DNA of 64,000 bases from Curtobacterium poinsettiae (GTDB lineage Bacteria > Actinomycetota > Actinomycetes > Actinomycetales > Microbacteriaceae), in contig NZ_CP106879.1 in NCBI RefSeq assembly GCF_025677645.1, positions 3,472,001-3,536,000 on the forward strand. The letters are read 5' to 3'. The position numbers were made by a program, and so were the translations under genes. Shown here piece after piece: positions 54,421 to 62,937 of this stretch. The stretch's first letter is position 1; the number at the start of each line of letters is the position of its first letter. Below the pieces are notes generated by a model that did not search any database, was not told the origin of the DNA, and was given only the letters and a program-made list of their open reading frames with translations.

Positions 54421-55403
54421 TGCCCACCACGTCCGTCCACACCGATCCCGAGGCCCGCTCGATGACCCTCGTCGCCGAGTTCCCCGTCCCCGTCGAACGC
54501 CTCTGGGCCGCCTTCGCCGACCCACGCCAGCTCGAGCGGTTCTGGGGACCGCCCGCGTTCCCCGCGACGTTCACGACGTTCGACCTGCGCCCCGGTGGCC
54601 GTGCCGACTACCGGATGACGTCTCCGCAGGGCGAGCGGTTCCACGCCGTGTGGCAGGTCACCGAGGTCGACGAGCCCCGTCGCATCGTCTTCCGCGACCT
54701 GTTCACCGACCCCGAGGGCACGGTCGACGAGTCGCTGCCCGCGGGCGAGACCGTGTTGTCGTTCGAGCCGGCCGACGACGGCTCGCGGGTCACCGTGGTG
54801 TCCTCGTTCGCCTCGACCGCCGACCTCGACGCGATGCTCGAGATGGGCATGCTCGAGGGTTACCGGCAGGCGTTCGGCCAGCTCGACCGGGTGCTCGCCG
54901 ACCTGCGCGAGTGGGCCCTCGGTGCGGGCACCGAGACCGAGGTCCTCGACGACACCCACGTCCGGATCACGCGGGCGTTCGCGGCGCCGCGGCACCTGCT
55001 CTGGCGGGCGCACACCGAGCCCGAACTGGTGCGCCGGTGGCTGCTCGGACCCGACGGGTGGGAGATGACGGTGTACGAGAACGACCTGACCCCGGGCGGC
55101 GCGTTCCGGCAGGCCTGGGCGCCGACGGGTGACACCGAGGGCGAGCCCTTCGGGTTCGAGGGCGAGAACCTCGTCGTGGAACCGGAACGCCGGATGGTGT
55201 CGACCGAACGCATGACCGGGGCGCCCTTCCCGCCGAACACGAACGACCTGCAGTTCGACGAAGCCGACGGCGTCACGCTCATGACCCTGCTCGTCACCTA
55301 CCCGGACCGCCAGCAGCGGGACGCGATCCTCGCGACCGGCATGACGGAGGGCATGGAGGCCAGCTACCAGCGGCTGGAACGCGAGGTCCTGTCCGAAGCG
55401 TGA
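54417..55403 (+). CDS. Tandem SRPBCC (AHSA1-like) domain protein
   Basis: 328 residues carrying two AHSA1/SRPBCC modules. The first spans residues 10-150 (AEFPVPVERLWAAFADPRQLERFWGPP, FDLRPGGRADYRM, EMLEGYRQAFGQLDR-like end); the second spans residues 170-325 (ITRAFAAPRHLLWRAHTEPELVRRWLLGPDGW, ending GMTEGMEASYQRLERE). ATG 54417 follows GGAG by only 2 nt, and a second ATG at 54420 is adjacent. The gene pairs with the ArsR regulator, a frequent partnership. Ligand unknown. Confidence 0.82.
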   Translation: MMPTTSVHTDPEARSMTLVAEFPVPVERLWAAFADPRQLERFWGPPAFPATFTTFDLRPGGRADYRMTSPQGERFHAVWQVTEVDEPRRIVFRDLFTDPEGTVDESLPAGETVLSFEPADDGSRVTVVSSFASTADLDAMLEMGMLEGYRQAFGQLDRVLADLREWALGAGTETEVLDDTHVRITRAFAAPRHLLWRAHTEPELVRRWLLGPDGWEMTVYENDLTPGGAFRQAWAPTGDTEGEPFGFEGENLVVEPERRMVSTERMTGAPFPPNTNDLQFDEADGVTLMTLLVTYPDRQQRDAILATGMTEGMEASYQRLEREVLSEA

Positions 55404-55409
55404 CCGGCA

Positions 55410-55457
55410 GACGGACGGGAGGCCCGTGGCGGCGCCGCCACGGGCCTCCCGTCCGTC
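55410..55457. terminator. Bidirectional terminator-like palindrome (family A, copy 2)
   Basis: Perfect 24-bp arms without a loop: 55410-55433 (ending GGCCCGTGGCGGC) and 55434-55457. It lies between convergent SRPBCC and mvaS. Confidence 0.75.
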
Positions 55458-55469
55458 CCGGTATCCGGT

Positions 55470-56621
55470 CTAGGACGCCTCGTAGTGACGCGCGCCGCCG
55501 CGCACGCCGGCGAACCGGAACGGCGCGGTCGTGACGCGCGGACGCTCGACGTCCTCGCTGGTGGCGGCACCCGCGGCATGCAGCGCGCGGTAGGCGTCGA
55601 CCGTCAGCGGGACCCGTGCCTCGAGCAGCGACCGCACGCGACCCGCACGGCGGTGCTCGCGGTAGTCGGGCCGGACGGTGCCGGTGATGAGCTCACCGAC
55701 GCTGCCGGAGCCGTAGCTGAACAGGCCCAGCCGCTCCCCCGCCAGGTCGTCGTCCAGGTCGAGCAGCGCCGCGAGCCCGATCCAGAGCGACGCCGTGTAG
55801 GTGTTGCCGGTCTGCCGGTTGTAGGTGAACCCGATCGCCAGGTCGGCCTCGTCGAACGGTGCGCCGACGTGCTGCGTGAGCTTGCGGTGCGCCTTGATCG
55901 CCATCTTGGTGAAGGGCTGGTGGTGCACGAACCGGGCGATGTCGTCGTACGCCGGGCCGCCCTGTTCCGCCAGGTCGTCCCAGGCTCCGACGAACGCGTT
56001 GACGTACGCGCTCACCGAGAGCCGACCGTCGACCAGCGCGGTGGAGCGGTCGTTCGGCCGCCAGAAGTCGTCCACGTCCGCCGTGTACACGCCGGCCGCC
56101 GGCTCGATCTCGATCAGGTCGGGGTCGGCGGACACCAGGATCGCGGCGGCACCGGCACCCTGGGTCGGTTCGGCCGGGGTGTCGACGTCGTACCGGGCGA
56201 CGTCGGCGGCGATGACGAGCACCCGCTCGTGCGGGGCCCGGGCGACGATGCCGAGTGCGAGCTGCACCGCGGCCATCCCGCCGTAGCAGGCCTGCTTCAG
56301 CTCGACCACGCGGACGGCCTTCGGCAGCCCGAGCAGGCCGTGCACGTACACGCCGGCGGCCTTCGACTGGTCGACGCCGGACTCGGTGGCGAACAGCACC
56401 GTGCGGATGCCGTCGACGCCGTGTCGCTCGATGAGCTCCTTCGCGGCGGCGGCGCCCATCGTGACGATGTCCTCGTCGGGCGCGGGCACGCTGAAGGCGT
56501 CCTGCCCGATGCCGACGTGGTACTTCGCCGGGTCGACGCCGAGTCGTTCGGCCAGGTCGTCGAGCTCGAGCACGTGGTGCCCGGTCGCGATCGCGATGTC
56601 GTGGATGCCGACGCCGGTCAT
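55470..56621 (-). CDS. mvaS: Hydroxymethylglutaryl-CoA synthase
   Basis: 383 residues, the bacterial HMG-CoA synthase size. The catalytic Glu lies in FATESGVDQSKAAG (about residue 81), the nucleophilic Cys in ELKQACYGGMAAVQLALG (about residue 114) and the His in FVHHQPFTKMA (about residue 240). The enzyme condenses acetyl-CoA with acetoacetyl-CoA, the first committed step of the mevalonate pathway. It is last in the operon, with its ATG overlapping the mvaA stop (ATGA). No acetoacetyl-CoA thiolase gene is adjacent. Confidence 0.93.
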   Translation of the reverse strand: MTGVGIHDIAIATGHHVLELDDLAERLGVDPAKYHVGIGQDAFSVPAPDEDIVTMGAAAAKELIERHGVDGIRTVLFATESGVDQSKAAGVYVHGLLGLPKAVRVVELKQACYGGMAAVQLALGIVARAPHERVLVIAADVARYDVDTPAEPTQGAGAAAILVSADPDLIEIEPAAGVYTADVDDFWRPNDRSTALVDGRLSVSAYVNAFVGAWDDLAEQGGPAYDDIARFVHHQPFTKMAIKAHRKLTQHVGAPFDEADLAIGFTYNRQTGNTYTASLWIGLAALLDLDDDLAGERLGLFSYGSGSVGELITGTVRPDYREHRRAGRVRSLLEARVPLTVDAYRALHAAGAATSEDVERPRVTTAPFRFAGVRGGARHYEAS

Positions 56622-57682
56622 GCCACACCCCCTGCGGGCTTCGCGCCACGGCGTTCCATGGCGACGTGGGCGGCCATCAGCTCACCCGGGTTGGTCTGTG
56701 CGGCGAGGAGCGAGAGCTCCCCGCACAGGACGGTCGCGGCGCACAGGGCAGCGAGGCGGCGGGCGTTCCCGCCCGGCTCCCGCTCCTGTCGGCAGCCGAG
56801 GCGCACCAGGGCGTCCTCGACGACGGGCAGGTCCCCGCCCTTGCCGTTGCCGACCGTGCCGACGATCAGGTGCGGCAGCGAGGTCGCGAAGTACAGGTCG
56901 CCGTCGCGGTCCTCGGCGCTCGTGATGCCCTGCGAGCCCTCGACGATGTTGGCTGCGTCCTGCCCGGTGGCCAGGTAGAAGCCGAGCAGCATGTTCGCGT
57001 AGTGCGCGTTCGCCGAGCGGATGGCCCCGGCGATCGTCGACCCGATCAGGTTCTTCGCGATGTTGAGCTCGACGATGCGCGCGGTGCTCGACCGCAGGCG
57101 CTTCTCGACGACCTCACCGGGGATCACGATCTCGGCGATGGTGTTGCGGCCTCGTCCACGGATGCCGTTCACGGCGGTGGCCTTCTTGTCGGTGCAGAAG
57201 TTGCCCGACACCGAGACGTACCGCAGGCCCGGCTGCCAGTCCAGGATCGCCGGCAGCAGCTTGTCCGCCGCCTGCGTGACCATGTTGTGACCGGAGGCGT
57301 CGCCGGTGGTGAACGCGAAGCGCAGGAACAGCAGGTCCCCGACGATCTCCGGGTGGACCTCGATGAGCTTGGCGAACCGGCTCTGCCCGGACACGATCGC
57401 GGCGAGCTCGTCCTGGCGCGCGAGGATCTGGCCCGCGGCGACGTGGGCTGCTGCCGCGCTGTCGGCACGGACGACGACCGAGCGGGTCATGCGCTCGTCG
57501 ACGACGGTCGCGACGATGCCGTCCTCGACCATGCGCGAGATGCGGGCGCCGCGGCCGACGGACGGCCAGAGCGGCGACTCGTAGGTGGCGAGGGGGACCT
57601 CGTGCTCCCCCTGCACGGCGTTGCCGCTGACGCGGATCGGACCGACCCACTTGGTGGGGATCGGTGTGAGCAGGTCACTCAT
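56618..57682 (-). CDS. mvaA: Hydroxymethylglutaryl-CoA reductase, class I type
   Basis: 354 residues, matching the compact class I enzymes of actinomycetes. ATYESPLWPSVGRGARIS holds the catalytic Glu region, FTTGDASGHNMVTQAADKLL the NADPH-binding segment, and SVSGNFCTDKKATAVNGIRGRGR the catalytic Lys. NLIGSTIAGAIRSANAHYAN precedes the C-terminal flap. It reduces HMG-CoA to mevalonate with two NADPH. ATG 57682 has AAGGAG with 7 nt spacing and overlaps the mvaK2 end by 8 nt. Confidence 0.93.
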   Translation of the reverse strand: MSDLLTPIPTKWVGPIRVSGNAVQGEHEVPLATYESPLWPSVGRGARISRMVEDGIVATVVDERMTRSVVVRADSAAAAHVAAGQILARQDELAAIVSGQSRFAKLIEVHPEIVGDLLFLRFAFTTGDASGHNMVTQAADKLLPAILDWQPGLRYVSVSGNFCTDKKATAVNGIRGRGRNTIAEIVIPGEVVEKRLRSSTARIVELNIAKNLIGSTIAGAIRSANAHYANMLLGFYLATGQDAANIVEGSQGITSAEDRDGDLYFATSLPHLIVGTVGNGKGGDLPVVEDALVRLGCRQEREPGGNARRLAALCAATVLCGELSLLAAQTNPGELMAAHVAMERRGAKPAGGVA

Positions 57683-58757
57683 CGAGGGCTCCTTCTGGTG
57701 CTCGCACCGCGACGCTGAGGTGTCTGATGTCGTGCGCCTCCCAGGCGCGGTGGATGCCGGCGGGGTCGGTGTCCGCCGGGACGAGCGCGATGCCGCAGTC
57801 GCCGCCACCGGCACCGGACGGCTTCGCCGCCCCACCCGCCGCCTCGACGACGTCGCACAGGGTCGCGAGACGCTCGGTCTCGATGTGCGACCCGACCGAG
57901 TCGCCGAGGCGCTGCAGCAGCCCACGGGCGCGTCTGAGGGCGCCCAGCGTGCGCTCGGCGTCGCCGGTCTGGAGGCCCGTGGTCAGGTCGTCGACGGCGC
58001 TGCGGCTCTCGTCGAGGAACGCCTGGTACCCGCCGTTGCGGTGCCGACGCACCACGTCGACGAGCTTCGTGGTGGACGCGGGCGAGCCGGTCCAGCCGAC
58101 GAGCAGCTGCAGGTTCTCGGGGGCGGGCAGCCGCTGGACGTCGAAGCCTTCCCACGCGTCGGCGTCCGTCAGGATCGCGGACACGGCGTGGTCGCCGAGC
58201 ATCGCGGCGAGGCGCTCGCGGTCCGGGGCGCTGTACCGCAGCCAGCCACCGAACGTGCTCGCGGCGAGGTCGCCGCCGGAGGCCCGCGGGTTCACCCGGA
58301 TGGTGGCGAGCAGGGCGACCTGGAAGCGCTGGCGCTGCGTCAGCCCGATGCCGTAGAAGCGGTCGAGTGCGCCGACCGTGGCGACGGTGACCGCAGCCGA
58401 GGACCCGAGGCCGAACTTCCGACCGCTGGCGTCGTCGAGCTGGCTCTCGATGCGCAGGTCGTGGAACCGCGGGGCGATGCCGTGTTCGGCGCGGAGCTTC
58501 TCGACCAGGTCGATCGTGGCCATCACGTAGTCGTAGGGGTGGTGCTCGCGGTCGAGCGCCAGGCCGTCCTCGGCACGGGTCCACGTGAGCGGCAGGTGCC
58601 CGTACTCCTCGGAGTGCACGCTGCCCGCGCCGTGGCCCTCGCGCACCTTCGCCGTGATGGCTCGGTCGAGGGCGATCAAGACGGACGGTTGGCCCGGCTC
58701 GACGACGGCGTACTCGCCGGCGACGAACAGCTTGCCGTGTGCACGGAACTCGATCAC
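57675..58757 (-). CDS. mvaK2: Phosphomevalonate kinase (GHMP kinase)
   Basis: 360 residues. It begins IEFRAHGKLFVAGEYAVVEPGQPSVLIALDR (GHMP motif 1). RKFGLGSSAAVTVATVGAL (about residue 113) is the ATP-binding GLGSSAA loop, and AKPSGAGGGDCGIAL (about residue 325) is motif 3. The enzyme phosphorylates 5-phosphomevalonate to the diphosphate. The GTG start at 58757 overlaps the mvaD stop (GTGA), and its 3' end overlaps mvaA by 8 nt, consistent with tight translational coupling. Confidence 0.9.
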   Translation of the reverse strand: MIEFRAHGKLFVAGEYAVVEPGQPSVLIALDRAITAKVREGHGAGSVHSEEYGHLPLTWTRAEDGLALDREHHPYDYVMATIDLVEKLRAEHGIAPRFHDLRIESQLDDASGRKFGLGSSAAVTVATVGALDRFYGIGLTQRQRFQVALLATIRVNPRASGGDLAASTFGGWLRYSAPDRERLAAMLGDHAVSAILTDADAWEGFDVQRLPAPENLQLLVGWTGSPASTTKLVDVVRRHRNGGYQAFLDESRSAVDDLTTGLQTGDAERTLGALRRARGLLQRLGDSVGSHIETERLATLCDVVEAAGGAAKPSGAGGGDCGIALVPADTDPAGIHRAWEAHDIRHLSVAVRAPEGALDE

Positions 58758-59755
58758 TGCGCGGACTCCTTCTGGTCGGGATTGCTCCCGACCTCTTCGG
58801 AGCGGAGCACCCGCGCGGCAGGTCCGGTGCCGGACTCGATGACGTCCCCCAGCGACGCGAGCGCCCCGGCGACGGCCGACCGGTCCTGCGGCTTCGTGAG
58901 CACGACGACGTTCGGGCCCGCGTCGGCCGTGGCGTAGGCCTCGGTGCCGCCGGCACGCAGCTCGGCGACGGCGTCGAACACGGCGACGCTGCGGGCGTTG
59001 AGGTAGCGGATCGGGGGGAACGCGCCCTCGATCGTCGCGTGCATGCGGAGCGCGTTGCTCTCGGTGATCTCGCCGATGCGGGTGAAGTCGCCGGCGGCAC
59101 ACGCCGTGAGCATGTCGCCGACGGTCTCGGTGGTCGAGGTCACCCAGGCCGGGTAGAAGGGCGACGTTGCGATGGTGCGGCGCATGGCCTCACGCGATCC
59201 GATCGGTTTCGGGCCGGCGTCGATCGTGACCACGACCATGGCCATCGGCGGGGCGGGGATCGGCTCGGCGAAGGAGCCCTGGTCGTCGCCGGCGTGCCAG
59301 ACGGCGACACCACCCGGGATCGAGCGCGTGGCCGAGCCCGAACCGCGACGGGCCAGACGGGACAGGTCGCGCTGCGACAGGTCCAGGCCGTAGGCCGCGG
59401 CGGCCGCGGTCGCCAGGGCGGCGAAGCCGGACGCGCTCGATGCCAGCCCCGCGCCGGTCGGGACGGTGTTGTCGGACACCACCGACGCCCGCTCGGACGA
59501 CCCCGCGAGCTCGCGCACCAGGTCGAGGAACTGCTGCACGCGCCCCAGCGCACCGTCGTCGACGACGTGACCGTTCAGCGTGAACGCATCACGCGCCTCC
59601 CGTCCGCCGTCCACCGTGACGGTGGTCGTCGTCGGGAACACGTCGAGCCCCATCGAGACGCTGCCCGTGGCGGGCAGCGCGAGCTGCGCGTCCGCCTTCC
59701 CCCAGTACTTGACGAGGGCGATGTTGGGGTGCGCGACGGCGGTGGCTGTCAGCAA
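58754..59755 (-). CDS. mvaD: Diphosphomevalonate decarboxylase
   Basis: 333 residues. TAVAHPNIALVKYWGKADAQLALPATGSVSMGLD is the diagnostic start of the family. TVPTGAGLASSASGFAALATA (about residue 98) is the ATP-binding serine loop, and YATADAGPNVVVLTK carries the C-terminal GHMP motif. It converts mevalonate diphosphate to isopentenyl diphosphate. No ATG or GTG lies near the required N-terminus; the TTG at 59755, overlapping the mvaK1 stop by 7 nt, is the best start, implying initiation by coupled ribosomes. Confidence 0.9.
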   Translation of the reverse strand: MLTATAVAHPNIALVKYWGKADAQLALPATGSVSMGLDVFPTTTTVTVDGGREARDAFTLNGHVVDDGALGRVQQFLDLVRELAGSSERASVVSDNTVPTGAGLASSASGFAALATAAAAAYGLDLSQRDLSRLARRGSGSATRSIPGGVAVWHAGDDQGSFAEPIPAPPMAMVVVTIDAGPKPIGSREAMRRTIATSPFYPAWVTSTTETVGDMLTACAAGDFTRIGEITESNALRMHATIEGAFPPIRYLNARSVAVFDAVAELRAGGTEAYATADAGPNVVVLTKPQDRSAVAGALASLGDVIESGTGPAARVLRSEEVGSNPDQKESAQ

Positions 59756-60732
59756 GCGCGGGCTCCGATCGTGGTGGTCCAGGTGGCTGCGGCCCCTGCG
59801 CCGCGGAGTGCGGCCGCGATGCGGTCCGCGTGGTCGTCGTCCGCGGCGAGCGCGAGGACGCACCCGCCCCGCCCGCCGCCGGTGAGCTTCGCGCCGAGGG
59901 CGTCCGCAGCACGTGCGGCGTCGACGAGCCGGTCCAGGTCGTCACTCGACACGTCGAGTGTGCTGAGCAGGTCGTGCGCGGCGTCCATGGTGGCACCCAG
60001 AGCCTGGGCGTCGCCGTCCTCGAGTGTCCCCCGTGCCCGCCGGGCGAGCGCGCCGATCCGGTCGATCACGGCACCGACGCCGGTCGGGTCCTGGTCGTGG
60101 CGGGCGCGGACGGCCGACACGGCCTCGCGGGTGTGCCCGGGGACGCCGGTGTCCGCGACGACGAAGGTGAACCGGGCGCCGAGCGTGACGGGTTCGATGT
60201 GCCCGCCCTCGAACCAGACCGGCGCGGACGCGACGACGCCCCGGGCGTCGAGGCCGGACGGTCGGCCGTGGGCGACGCGCTCGCACTCCTGGATGAGCTC
60301 GTGGTGGGTCTCGACGTCGAGGGTCTCGCCCAGGGCGTCGGCGACGGCGGCGGTCACGGCGGCGGCGACCGCGGCGCTCGAGCCCATGCCGCGTGCTGTC
60401 GGCACCTCGCTGTCGACCCGGACGTGGAAGTGCCGGTCGGTGACCCCGAAGTGGCGCAGGGTCGCGGTGACGGCGGTGACGGTCGGCATCACGGCGGCGG
60501 GTGCGAGGTCGAGGGGGCCGGTGTGCACGGTCGACTGCAGGCTGTGCCCGGGCTGCTCGGCGTCGGCGGCGACCGGAGTCACCGTCGCAACGACCCGTGC
60601 GTCGAGCACCGGCAGGACGAGAGCGGGTGCGCCGTAGACCACGGCGTGCTCACCGATCAGGATCGTCTTGCCGTGGGACGACGCCGATCCGTTGCCGGGG
60701 GTCGTGGTGTTGTCGAGGTCGCTGCTGGTCAT
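59749..60732 (-). CDS. mvaK1: Mevalonate kinase
   Basis: 327 residues. HGKTILIGEHAVVYGAPALVLPV (about residues 20-42) is GHMP motif 1 with the mevalonate-kinase EHAVVYG form. VPTARGMGSSAAVAAAVTAAV (about residue 110) is the ATP loop, and KLTGGGRGGCVLAL is motif 3. It phosphorylates mevalonate and is first in the operon. A reverse-strand TAGGCT box about 13 nt before ATG 60732 gives a very short leader. It is divergent from ohrR. Confidence 0.92.
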   Translation of the reverse strand: MTSSDLDNTTTPGNGSASSHGKTILIGEHAVVYGAPALVLPVLDARVVATVTPVAADAEQPGHSLQSTVHTGPLDLAPAAVMPTVTAVTATLRHFGVTDRHFHVRVDSEVPTARGMGSSAAVAAAVTAAVADALGETLDVETHHELIQECERVAHGRPSGLDARGVVASAPVWFEGGHIEPVTLGARFTFVVADTGVPGHTREAVSAVRARHDQDPTGVGAVIDRIGALARRARGTLEDGDAQALGATMDAAHDLLSTLDVSSDDLDRLVDAARAADALGAKLTGGGRGGCVLALAADDDHADRIAAALRGAGAAATWTTTIGARAC

Positions 60733-60800
60733 CGTGGGTCACGTCAGCCTAACCGCCCGGGCCGTCGGCGTGTTCGTCAGCTGGGCATCCGCTGCATCGA

Positions 60801-60830
60801 GTTGTGCACAACTGGGTTGCGTGACAGTGT
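60801..60830 (+). promoter_or_regulatory. ohrR promoter with OhrR-type operator
   Basis: GTTGTGCACAAC (60801-60812) is a perfect 12-bp palindrome. It covers a -35-like TTGTGC (60802-60807), with CAGTGT 17 nt on (60825-60830) and ATG 60837 six nt later. It is a probable OhrR autoregulatory site. Confidence 0.55.
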
Positions 60831-60836
60831 GGACAC

Positions 60837-61319
60837 ATGCCCGTGACCGACGAGATGGTGTGCTTCTCCCTCTACGCGGCGTCCCGTGCCACCACGCAGG
60901 CGTACCGCACGATGCTCGAACCCTGGGGTCTGACGTACCCGCAGTACCTGGTGCTCGTGACCCTGTGGGTCGAGGGCGACCAGACCGTCTCGAGCCTCGG
61001 GGAACACCTGCAGCTCGACTCCGGCACCCTCTCGCCGCTGCTCCGCCGCATGGAGCAGAGCGACCTGGTCCGCCGTGAGCGCCGCAGCACCGACGAGCGC
61101 GTGGTCACGGTGACCGTCGGCGAGCGCGGGCGCGAACTGCGGTCCGAGCTGAGCGGCATCCCCGCGCGCATCGCCGCCGGGATGGGCCTGGCCGACGAAC
61201 GCGCCGCCGCCGAGCTCATCGCGACGCTGCACCGGCTGACCGAGACGATGCACGCGGCGGCCGACCCCGAGCGTGACGCCGCTGGCGCTGGCGCTGACGC
61301 TGGCGCCGTTTCGCGCTGA
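60837..61319 (+). CDS. ohrR: MarR-family organic peroxide sensor OhrR
   Basis: 160 residues. VTDEMVCFSLYAASRATTQAYRTMLEPWGLTYPQYLVLVTLWVEG matches OhrR, with the reactive cysteine at residue 9 in the usual CFSLY context. The winged helix (VSSLGEHLQLDSGTLSPLLRRMEQSDLVRRERRSTDERVV) follows. Oxidation of the cysteine by organic hydroperoxides releases it from DNA. The low-complexity tail (GAGADAGAVSR) runs into a REP-like palindrome that supplies the stop codon. ohr follows about 100 bp downstream. Confidence 0.88.
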   Translation: MPVTDEMVCFSLYAASRATTQAYRTMLEPWGLTYPQYLVLVTLWVEGDQTVSSLGEHLQLDSGTLSPLLRRMEQSDLVRRERRSTDERVVTVTVGERGRELRSELSGIPARIAAGMGLADERAAAELIATLHRLTETMHAAADPERDAAGAGADAGAVSR

Positions 61320-61366
61320 GCGACACCGCACGCCGCCGTGCGCCCGTGAACTGTCGCTGATCGCGA
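61308..61366. repeat. REP-like palindromic repeat, copy 3
   Basis: CGCGCTGAGCGACA and TGTCGCTGATCGCG form an imperfect hairpin. It is a diverged relative of 19157-19217 and 19705-19764. The ohrR stop codon is the TGA in its left arm. Confidence 0.6.
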
Positions 61367-61416
61367 GAGCACGCCGCACACCCACTTCACGATCCGCCCC
61401 ACAAGGAAGGAACCCC

Positions 61417-61839
61417 ATGGAAACCCTCTACACCGCCGAGGCCCTGGCCACCGGCGAAGGCCGCAACGGCCACGTCGCCACGAGCGACGGCACGGTCGAG
61501 TTCGACCTCGCCATCCCGAAGGAGATGGGTGGCTCCGGCAACGGCGCCAACCCCGAGCAGCTCTTCGCAGCCGGCTACGCCGCCTGCTTCCACTCCGCAC
61601 TGCAGGGCGTCGCCCGCAGCCAGAAGGTGAAGATCACCGACTCGTCCGTCGGCGGACGCGTGTCGATCGGCCCGAACGGCAACGGTGGCTACCAGCTCGC
61701 CGTCATGCTCGAGGTCGTCATCCCCGGCCTGGAGCACGACCAGGCCCAGGCCCTCGCCGACGCTGCCCACCAGGTCTGCCCGTACTCGAACGCGACCCGC
61801 GGCAACATCGACGTCACCATCGTCGTCTCGGAGGACTGA
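61417..61839 (+). CDS. ohr: Organic hydroperoxide resistance protein Ohr
   Basis: 140 residues, the normal Ohr length. The peroxidatic cysteine is in LFAAGYAACFHSALQ (about residue 57) and the resolving one in AHQVCPYSNATRGN (about residue 122). NPEQLFAAGYAAC and the GGSGNGANPE loop are typical. It reduces lipid and organic hydroperoxides with lipoyl-type thiols. ATG 61417 has AAGGAAGG with 6 nt spacing. It lies downstream of ohrR, which should repress it, though no second GTTGTGCACAAC site was seen directly before it. Confidence 0.92.
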   Translation: METLYTAEALATGEGRNGHVATSDGTVEFDLAIPKEMGGSGNGANPEQLFAAGYAACFHSALQGVARSQKVKITDSSVGGRVSIGPNGNGGYQLAVMLEVVIPGLEHDQAQALADAAHQVCPYSNATRGNIDVTIVVSED

Positions 61840-61842
61840 CCC

Positions 61843-62841
61843 GTGAGCACCACCACCCCCACCACCATGCGCGCCGTCGTCCACGAGACGTTCGCCGAGC
61901 CCGCCGACGTCCTCGAGGTGCAGGAGCGCCCCGTCCCGACGCCCGGCGCCGGCGAGGTCCTCGTCCGCACGGTCCTCTCCCCCATCCACAACCACGACCT
62001 GTGGACCGTCCGCGGCACCTACGGCTTCAAGCCGGAGCTCCCCGCCGCCTCGGGCACCGAGGCACTCGGCGTCGTCGAGGCGCTCGGCGAGGGCGTCACG
62101 AACCTGCAGGTCGGCCAGCGCGTCGCCGGCGGCGCCTTCGGCGTCTGGGCCGAGTACTACACCGCGAACGCCGCCGGACTCGTGCCGGTGCCGGACGCGA
62201 TGTCCGACGAGGCCGCCGCCCAGCTCGTCTCGATGCCGTTCAGCGCCATCAGCCTGCTGCACTCGCTCGACCTGCACGAGGGCGACTGGATCATCCAGAA
62301 CGCCGCCAACGGTGCGGTCGGACGCATGGTCGCCCAGCTCGGCGCCGCCCGCGGCATCAACGTGATCGGACTCGTCCGTCGCGCCGCCGGAGTCGACGAG
62401 CTCCGCGAGCAGGGCATCGAGCGCATCGTCGCCACCGACGCCGACGACTGGCAGGACCAGGTCGCGGCGATCACCGGCGGCGCCCCGATCATCGCGGGCG
62501 TCGAGTCGGTGGGTGGCAAGGCGGCCGGCGACATCGCCTCGGTGCTCGGCGAGGACGCCACCCTCGTCGTCTTCGGCGCGATGGCGTCCCCGACGCTCGA
62601 GATCCCGTCGGGCAAGGTCATCTTCGGCCAGCTCACCGTGAAGGGCTTCTGGGGCTCCGTCGTCAGCAAGACGATGCCGGCCGAGACGAAGGGGCAGCTC
62701 TTCGGTGAGCTCATCACCCGCGTCCTCGACGGCTCGCTGACGCTCCCCGTCGCCGAGACGTTCGCCTTCGAGCAGGTCCGCGACGCCGTGCGCGCCAGCG
62801 ACACCGCCGGACGCGTCGGCAAGGTGCTCCTGCGCCCGTAG
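61843..62841 (+). CDS. Zinc-less MDR/quinone oxidoreductase-like NADPH dehydrogenase
   Basis: 332 residues of the medium-chain dehydrogenase/reductase fold. The GroES-like N-terminus is VLEVQERPVPTPGAGEVLVRTVLSPIHNHDLWTVRG, and the coenzyme-binding domain contains IIQNAANGAVGRMVAQLGAARGINVIGLVRR (about residue 148). The structural zinc cysteines are absent, as in quinone oxidoreductases and enoyl reductases. GTG 61843 lies 3 nt after the ohr stop with GGAGG inside ohr, so it is co-transcribed. A role in clearing oxidised quinones or enals under peroxide stress fits the context. Confidence 0.8.
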   Translation: MSTTTPTTMRAVVHETFAEPADVLEVQERPVPTPGAGEVLVRTVLSPIHNHDLWTVRGTYGFKPELPAASGTEALGVVEALGEGVTNLQVGQRVAGGAFGVWAEYYTANAAGLVPVPDAMSDEAAAQLVSMPFSAISLLHSLDLHEGDWIIQNAANGAVGRMVAQLGAARGINVIGLVRRAAGVDELREQGIERIVATDADDWQDQVAAITGGAPIIAGVESVGGKAAGDIASVLGEDATLVVFGAMASPTLEIPSGKVIFGQLTVKGFWGSVVSKTMPAETKGQLFGELITRVLDGSLTLPVAETFAFEQVRDAVRASDTAGRVGKVLLRP

Positions 62842-62850
62842 CGCGACCAG

Positions 62851-62902
62851 CAGACGGACGGGAGGCCCGTGGCGACACCGCCACGGGCCTCCCGTCCGTC
62901 TG
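62851..62902. terminator. Bidirectional terminator-like palindrome (family A, copy 3)
   Basis: 24-bp arms (62851-62874 and 62879-62902) with a 4-nt ACAC loop. It lies between the convergent oxidoreductase and ZIP genes and is nearly identical to 55410-55457. Confidence 0.75.
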
Positions 62903-62937
62903 TCCACCCGTCCACCGCCGGGACGCTGGATCGCGCG

